Assembly: GCA_036937835.1 (NCBI GenBank) | Contig: CM072870.1 | Location: 22,208,001 to 22,272,000 of the forward strand | Reading direction: 5' to 3' | DNA length: 64,000 nt | Source of the DNA: Pampus argenteus | Taxonomy: Eukaryota; Chordata; Actinopteri; Scombriformes; Stromateidae | Part shown: positions 60,126 through 64,000 of the stretch, in pieces | Layout: every line of letters starts with the position of its first letter | How positions within the stretch are numbered: the stretch's first letter is position 1 | The notes under the pieces: model-generated | Told to the model about the DNA's origin: nothing | Database searches by the model: none | Seen by the model: the letters and a program-made list of their open reading frames with translations, nothing else | Translations under genes and position numbers: made by a program

Positions 60126-60762
60126 AGAAAGATGATGTAAAGTTATCAAGAGTAACTGTAACTGTCTGCAACTCCTGCAACATCTATTAGATGACAAATT
60201 AAGGTACTGTTATCTTCTATCTTCTTTTTATTTCCTTCCTTCCTCGTTCATTTGAATGCATTAAAATTTTTCAAATTGTCATAACAGCTTGAAGAGAATC
60301 GTCCCACTTATTTCTGACTAGTGAGTAGTGGTTAACTTTTACTTCAGAAAAATGTGATTTCTTTGGAAATTTCTTTCTTTCTGCAAAAGTCTCACCAAGC
60401 TTGGTCTTGTTTGAGGCTGTTAGCTCAGTTGATGGAGAGTCCCTATGCTGCTGCAGCTCTGATTGGCTGAGCTGCTGTAAAGTACCTGATAATCACACAT
60501 GTGGTTGATGAAACCACAAAGCTGCAACCGTTGCTTCATGATTAGTAAGAGCAGCGTGGACATGTTACTGAGGATATAATGTTTCCTTATAAGAAAGATG
60601 ATGTAATAAACACAAAGTGCAGTTTTATAAAAGTAACGTTCAACATAATGTCTTGAGTGACACTAAATTTGCCAGATTTGATCATCATTGTGAACATAAA
60701 CGTCTATAAAAAAGCTGATTAAGTCATTATTGATATTATGTTAAGTGTTTTTACACATATAA

Positions 60763-60862
60763 AAAGGGTCAGTTCAACCAAAGGCCAGTAAGTGGGCCTT
60801 GAATTGTCATTTTTTGTCATTGGTTTTACTTTTTTTGTAATTTGGGTGAATCTTCCCTTTAA
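60763..60862. mobile_element. about 100-bp MITE-like element
   Basis: Ends AAAGGGTCAGTTCAACCAAA and the near-inverse TTTGGGTGAATCTTCCCTTT; further single ends occur at 61132-61160, 5250-5280 and near 600-617. Confidence 0.6.
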
Positions 60863-62080
60863 TTATATCCTTATATCAGCACACAACCATTAATATGGTG
60901 TTTAAAAAGACTCAACTTCCAGTCAATAGATTTTTCCAGGGCTTTCAATCATATCTCAAGATCTTCCTCAGTGGATGGATTTACATTAAACCATTTTCAA
61001 CTGTTCACATCTGACACTAAAGACCATGTTGGAATTGGGACACTTCAAATCTGCTCCTTTAGGAAGACCATGAGATGCAGTTGAAAGTCGCATAAAAGAC
61101 TAGCATGTAGAGCTTGAGTTAATGTTTCTGTTTTGTAACTTGACCGAACCTTCCCTTTAATACATCTTGACTCCACCATGTTTGAAGTGTGTTGGCTACG
61201 TCAATAACTTAAAAAAAATTTGAACATTTTGAAATAACTGGTTTTCTTCACCTTCAGATTCTACCGACCTCACAAGAAAAACAACGTGTCTTAAATTCAG
61301 CTCTCAAAAACGACCTACAGTCAAACGTACGCCATCTAGTGGCTGTAACAATTATGACCAGATGATGTAATTTTCCTTTTCCAAGATTAATTTGTGCTAA
61401 TTAGCAGGAGGCGGTCTGGGTGGAGGGTAGATAGTTACGATAGCAGGACACCGCTGTTTACTTCCTATTTCCAACCAAGAGTGTCATGTTTCCAACCGCA
61501 AATTAGGATATTTTCTTAAAAACCCTAATTGGTGTTTACTGTTGCCGTGACGACGAAGGAAGTAGACACCACATTTCAAGTGATCCGTTTAATCCAAACC
61601 AGATCTTTCCTTAACCATACCCAAGTGGTTTTTGTGCCTAAACCTAATCAGACCTTAACCACAGCGTTGTCACACCATAAAACATCATTAACATTTTAAA
61701 CAGTGATTTATAACAGTTTTGGAAAAGTGTCATATTATGTTCCTACGGGTCATGTGTCACTTTCCCGGGTCACGATTACTACGGTTGATAGACGACTTAA
61801 ACGTAACTATTGATCACTCTGGGATGCAGGTACGATCGATCATGTTTACTTATCAGGATGTGAAAATACACGTCAGTGTCAAATATATTTCTTTTTTTTT
61901 TAAAGTTGTATTTTTTTCGATTGGAGCAGGATTTGTGACATCACAACCTGCTTGGAGCCAATCACGGTCGAGTATTCAACCTGAAGCCACGTGACAACTT
62001 TTTTGTGTAAGATTTATTAGTATTTTTTTTTTTTGGTCTTTAAAGTTGCTTACTGCATCTTTAAGTTGGAAATAAAGGAC
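60863..62080. other. intergenic, repeat remnants
   Basis: Contains another CCCTTTAA end at 61132-61160. No gene recognised. Confidence 0.5.
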
Positions 62081-62480
62081 AGATTTGGGTTCAAACCTCC
62101 TCCATATGTTTTCCTTGACAGCTCTGCTCCTGCAGACAGCTCTGTGCACGGATTATGTTTGATGTAATTGGTGGCAAACCACAGGACAGTCAGAGTGGGT
62201 TTATCAGTGCACAGCCAGTGATAACACCAGCATGTCTCTGACTCTCCTCACACTAACACACACACTCATTAGGTGGTGAGGTTTGCCAGCCAGAGGAACA
62301 AAAACAGGCCAAACCAGGGTGTTGACGGTGCTGATGGTGATGTTTCTGCTGAAGAGGGGGGTGGAGGAGGGGTGGTGGGGGCCTGTGAAACGTCAGACAC
62401 AGCATAAAGGCATTGCCACGTAATTACGGAGCTCCTATTAAGAGTGTGTCCGCCCTCTTCTCATAGGCCGCAAGTTTCAT
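62080..62480 (+). promoter_or_regulatory. prrx1: presumed prrx1 promoter-proximal region
   Basis: Balanced, repeat-free sequence directly upstream of the prrx1 leader, with GATGTAATTGG, CACGTAATTACGG and CTATTAAGAG motifs. No start site can be fixed from sequence alone. Confidence 0.4.
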
Positions 62481-62486
62481 TTAGGA

Positions 62487-62488
<2 letters not shown>

Positions 62489-62528
<40 letters not shown>
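62489..62528. repeat. (GA)n microsatellite
   Basis: About 20 GA units about 555 bp upstream of the prrx1 start codon; GA runs often mark promoters. Confidence 0.97.
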
Positions 62529-62530
<2 letters not shown>

Positions 62531-63082
62531 ACAGGGTCCACAGCCTGGAGGCGCGGCGGTAACGTCCTGCCTCCTCGCGCCTAGCAGCCGCTGTGCAAGC
62601 TTTGCGCACACACTGAGCTTTGCGCATCTGGTCGTCATCAGCAGCAGCAGCAGTTCTTCCTGCTCAGATGTGTCTCAACCAGAGTGGGAAGAGAGCTGTC
62701 CTCCTTCCTCTTCCTCTTCTTCTTCTTCTTCTTCTTCAAGGACGTCTTTGAAAGTCGCTCTGGGGCAGCGGGACAAGCTGAAGCTGATCTGATCTTTTTT
62801 TTTTCTGGTTTGACGCTGGATGGATTGTCTGTAGGGTTTGATCGGGAAAAGGCAGACGAGGAGAAAACTTTGCGAAAAGTTTGTTTGAGCCCTCAGCGGC
62901 TCATCTGGATGTGAACAGCTTTCTGCTCGGAACAGCCGCGTTGGTCTCTGGTTGGTGTCTGGAGACGCGTCCTGTGCGTCCTGCATGCAAGGATCTACTT
63001 GGCTCGCTTGTTCTTCTTCTTCTCCTTCTTCTTCTTCTTCTTATTACCGCACCGTTTTTTTCCGCTGTTCCCTATTTGCGTC
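62529..63082 (+). other. prrx1: presumed prrx1 5' leader
   Basis: Contains (CTT)n tracts near 62705-62738 and 63009-63042 and several upstream ATGs (62669, about 62820, about 62910, about 62985) that would open short frames if transcribed. Confidence 0.5.
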
Positions 63083-63329
63083 ATGACTTCTAGCTATGCA
63101 CATGTAATGGACAGGCAAGCTACGATATCAAACCGCCTGGAGAGTCCGATCACGTCTAACCTGGACAACCTGCAAGCCAAAAAGAACTTCTCGGTCAGCC
63201 ACCTGTTGGATCTGGAAGAGGCCGGTGAAATGGTGGGCACCCAGGCGGACGAGAGCGTCGGGGAGGCGGGGAGGAGTATGCTGGAGTCCCCGGGGCTGAC
63301 CAGCGGGAGCGACACAACCCAGCAGGAGA
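63083..63329 (+). CDS. prrx1: paired related homeobox 1, coding exon 1 (3' part outside window)
   Basis: Prrx1 is a paired-class homeodomain transcription factor of limb bud, craniofacial and other mesenchyme. This exon codes residues 1-82 and one base of codon 83: MTSSYAHVMDRQ, a Ser/Asn-rich stretch, then the family-specific NLQAKKNFSVSHLLDLEEAG box and GEAGRSMLESPGLTSGSDTT. The donor GTAAGT at 63330 leaves phase 1. The homeodomain and C-terminal OAR exons are to the right of the window. The ATG was chosen because it matches the family start MTSSY; the same frame upstream has no ATG back to the T/C-rich tract. Teleosts have prrx1a and prrx1b; assignment is not possible from this exon. Confidence 0.97.
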
Positions 63330-64000
63330 GTAAGTGAAACAGGCTGGGACTGAGCAGGAGAGATCAGAAACATCTTTTAAAAAAGAAAAAAAAAATCAGA
63401 TTTGTTTTAGTGCAGATGTGCTAATCACGTGTTTCTGATCGCGGGAAAACGCTGCAACAACCTCACGCATATGTAGTCCTAATGAGCAGCTGAAAGCTAA
63501 ACTCATTTGTTTTCATTATGATCTGGCGCATGTCCGCGTGCGGAGCGCATGAATGGAGCTCTGCGCAAAGCGGCGCGCATGGAAGGAATCCGAGTGAGTC
63601 TTGGCAAAGCTGGCCCTCAACACGGCCATTAATTTAACATTAACACTTTGATGTCAGTGAGGTATGGTGATGTTGGTGGACATGGTCAGTGAAGTAACCT
63701 TACGGGTCGTAAATCTCGACTGTCGTGACTGTCGTGACTGTTGACCTGAATGAGGCCACGTCTTGGATGTTTTTATTGAACAGAAAGAAAAAAAGAAGTA
63801 TGTGCATTTATTTTGAAAATACTTAAGAGTAAGTCACGTGATGAGCATGCTACGTGCACGTTGAGTAAAATATGCACAAAAAAAAAGATAAAGTTTTGCA
63901 GCCATGATCCACGATCTGCCGTGTGTGGGCTAAAATGAGGCCGAGTTTGGTGACCTGAGAGGCGGGTACAGCTCGCTGAGCTGCCGCTGACGACCCAACG
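63330..64000 (+). other. prrx1: prrx1 intron 1, continuing out of the window
   Basis: No exon seen. GC-richer near the exon (GCGCATG and CACGTG-like motifs), then AT-rich. Confidence 0.7.

Noticed and set aside
60418..60440. A-box-like GTTAGCTCAGTTGATGG
   Set aside because: No B-box follows; cannot fold as a tRNA.

Overview
The window is vertebrate nuclear DNA, almost certainly from a ray-finned (percomorph-like) teleost fish. Genes are split into short exons with GT-AG introns, non-coding DNA is AT-rich, CA/GT microsatellites are frequent, and many short interspersed repeats are of types familiar from teleosts. Four protein-coding genes are recognisable, in the same order and orientation as on human chromosome 1q24: kifap3 (minus strand), ntmt2/mettl11b, gorab and prrx1 (all plus strand). 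No prokaryotic, viral or plasmid gene is supported.

Layout. Positions 1-13,934: kifap3, minus strand, 17 coding exons giving residues 1-662 of about 790; the C-terminal exons lie left of the window. Positions 13,935-16,338: shared upstream region of the divergent kifap3 and ntmt2 genes, with a teleost repeat and a 21-bp tandem array carrying AP-1-type sites. Positions 16,339-21,706: ntmt2, complete in four coding exons (293 aa). Positions 21,707-49,316: a 27.6-kb stretch with no convincing gene, holding repeats and several compositionally unusual blocks that may be conserved regulatory DNA. Positions 49,317-52,557: gorab, complete in five exons (334 aa). Positions 52,558-63,082: non-coding DNA with repeats, a dead LINE fragment and the prrx1 upstream/leader region. 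Positions 63,083-63,329: coding exon 1 of prrx1; its homeobox exons lie right of the window.

The genes are not a pathway. Kifap3 is the kinesin-2 adaptor used in intraflagellar and axonal transport, Ntmt2 methylates protein N-termini, Gorab is a trans-Golgi scaffold, and Prrx1 is a mesenchymal/limb homeodomain regulator. Their conserved linkage is best explained as a regulatory block around prrx1 with bystander genes (inference).

The most notable observation is that kifap3 carries two introns with minor (U12-dependent) spliceosome signals. One is an AT-AC intron (10,962-11,062) and the other a GT-AG intron (960-1,356). Both 5' splice sites match the U12 consensus and both have a TTCCTTGA branch-site motif at the expected distance. 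The AT-AC call is also required by the reading frame. Coordinates of exons were set by hand from splice signals, codon phase and remembered family sequence; no alignment was run.
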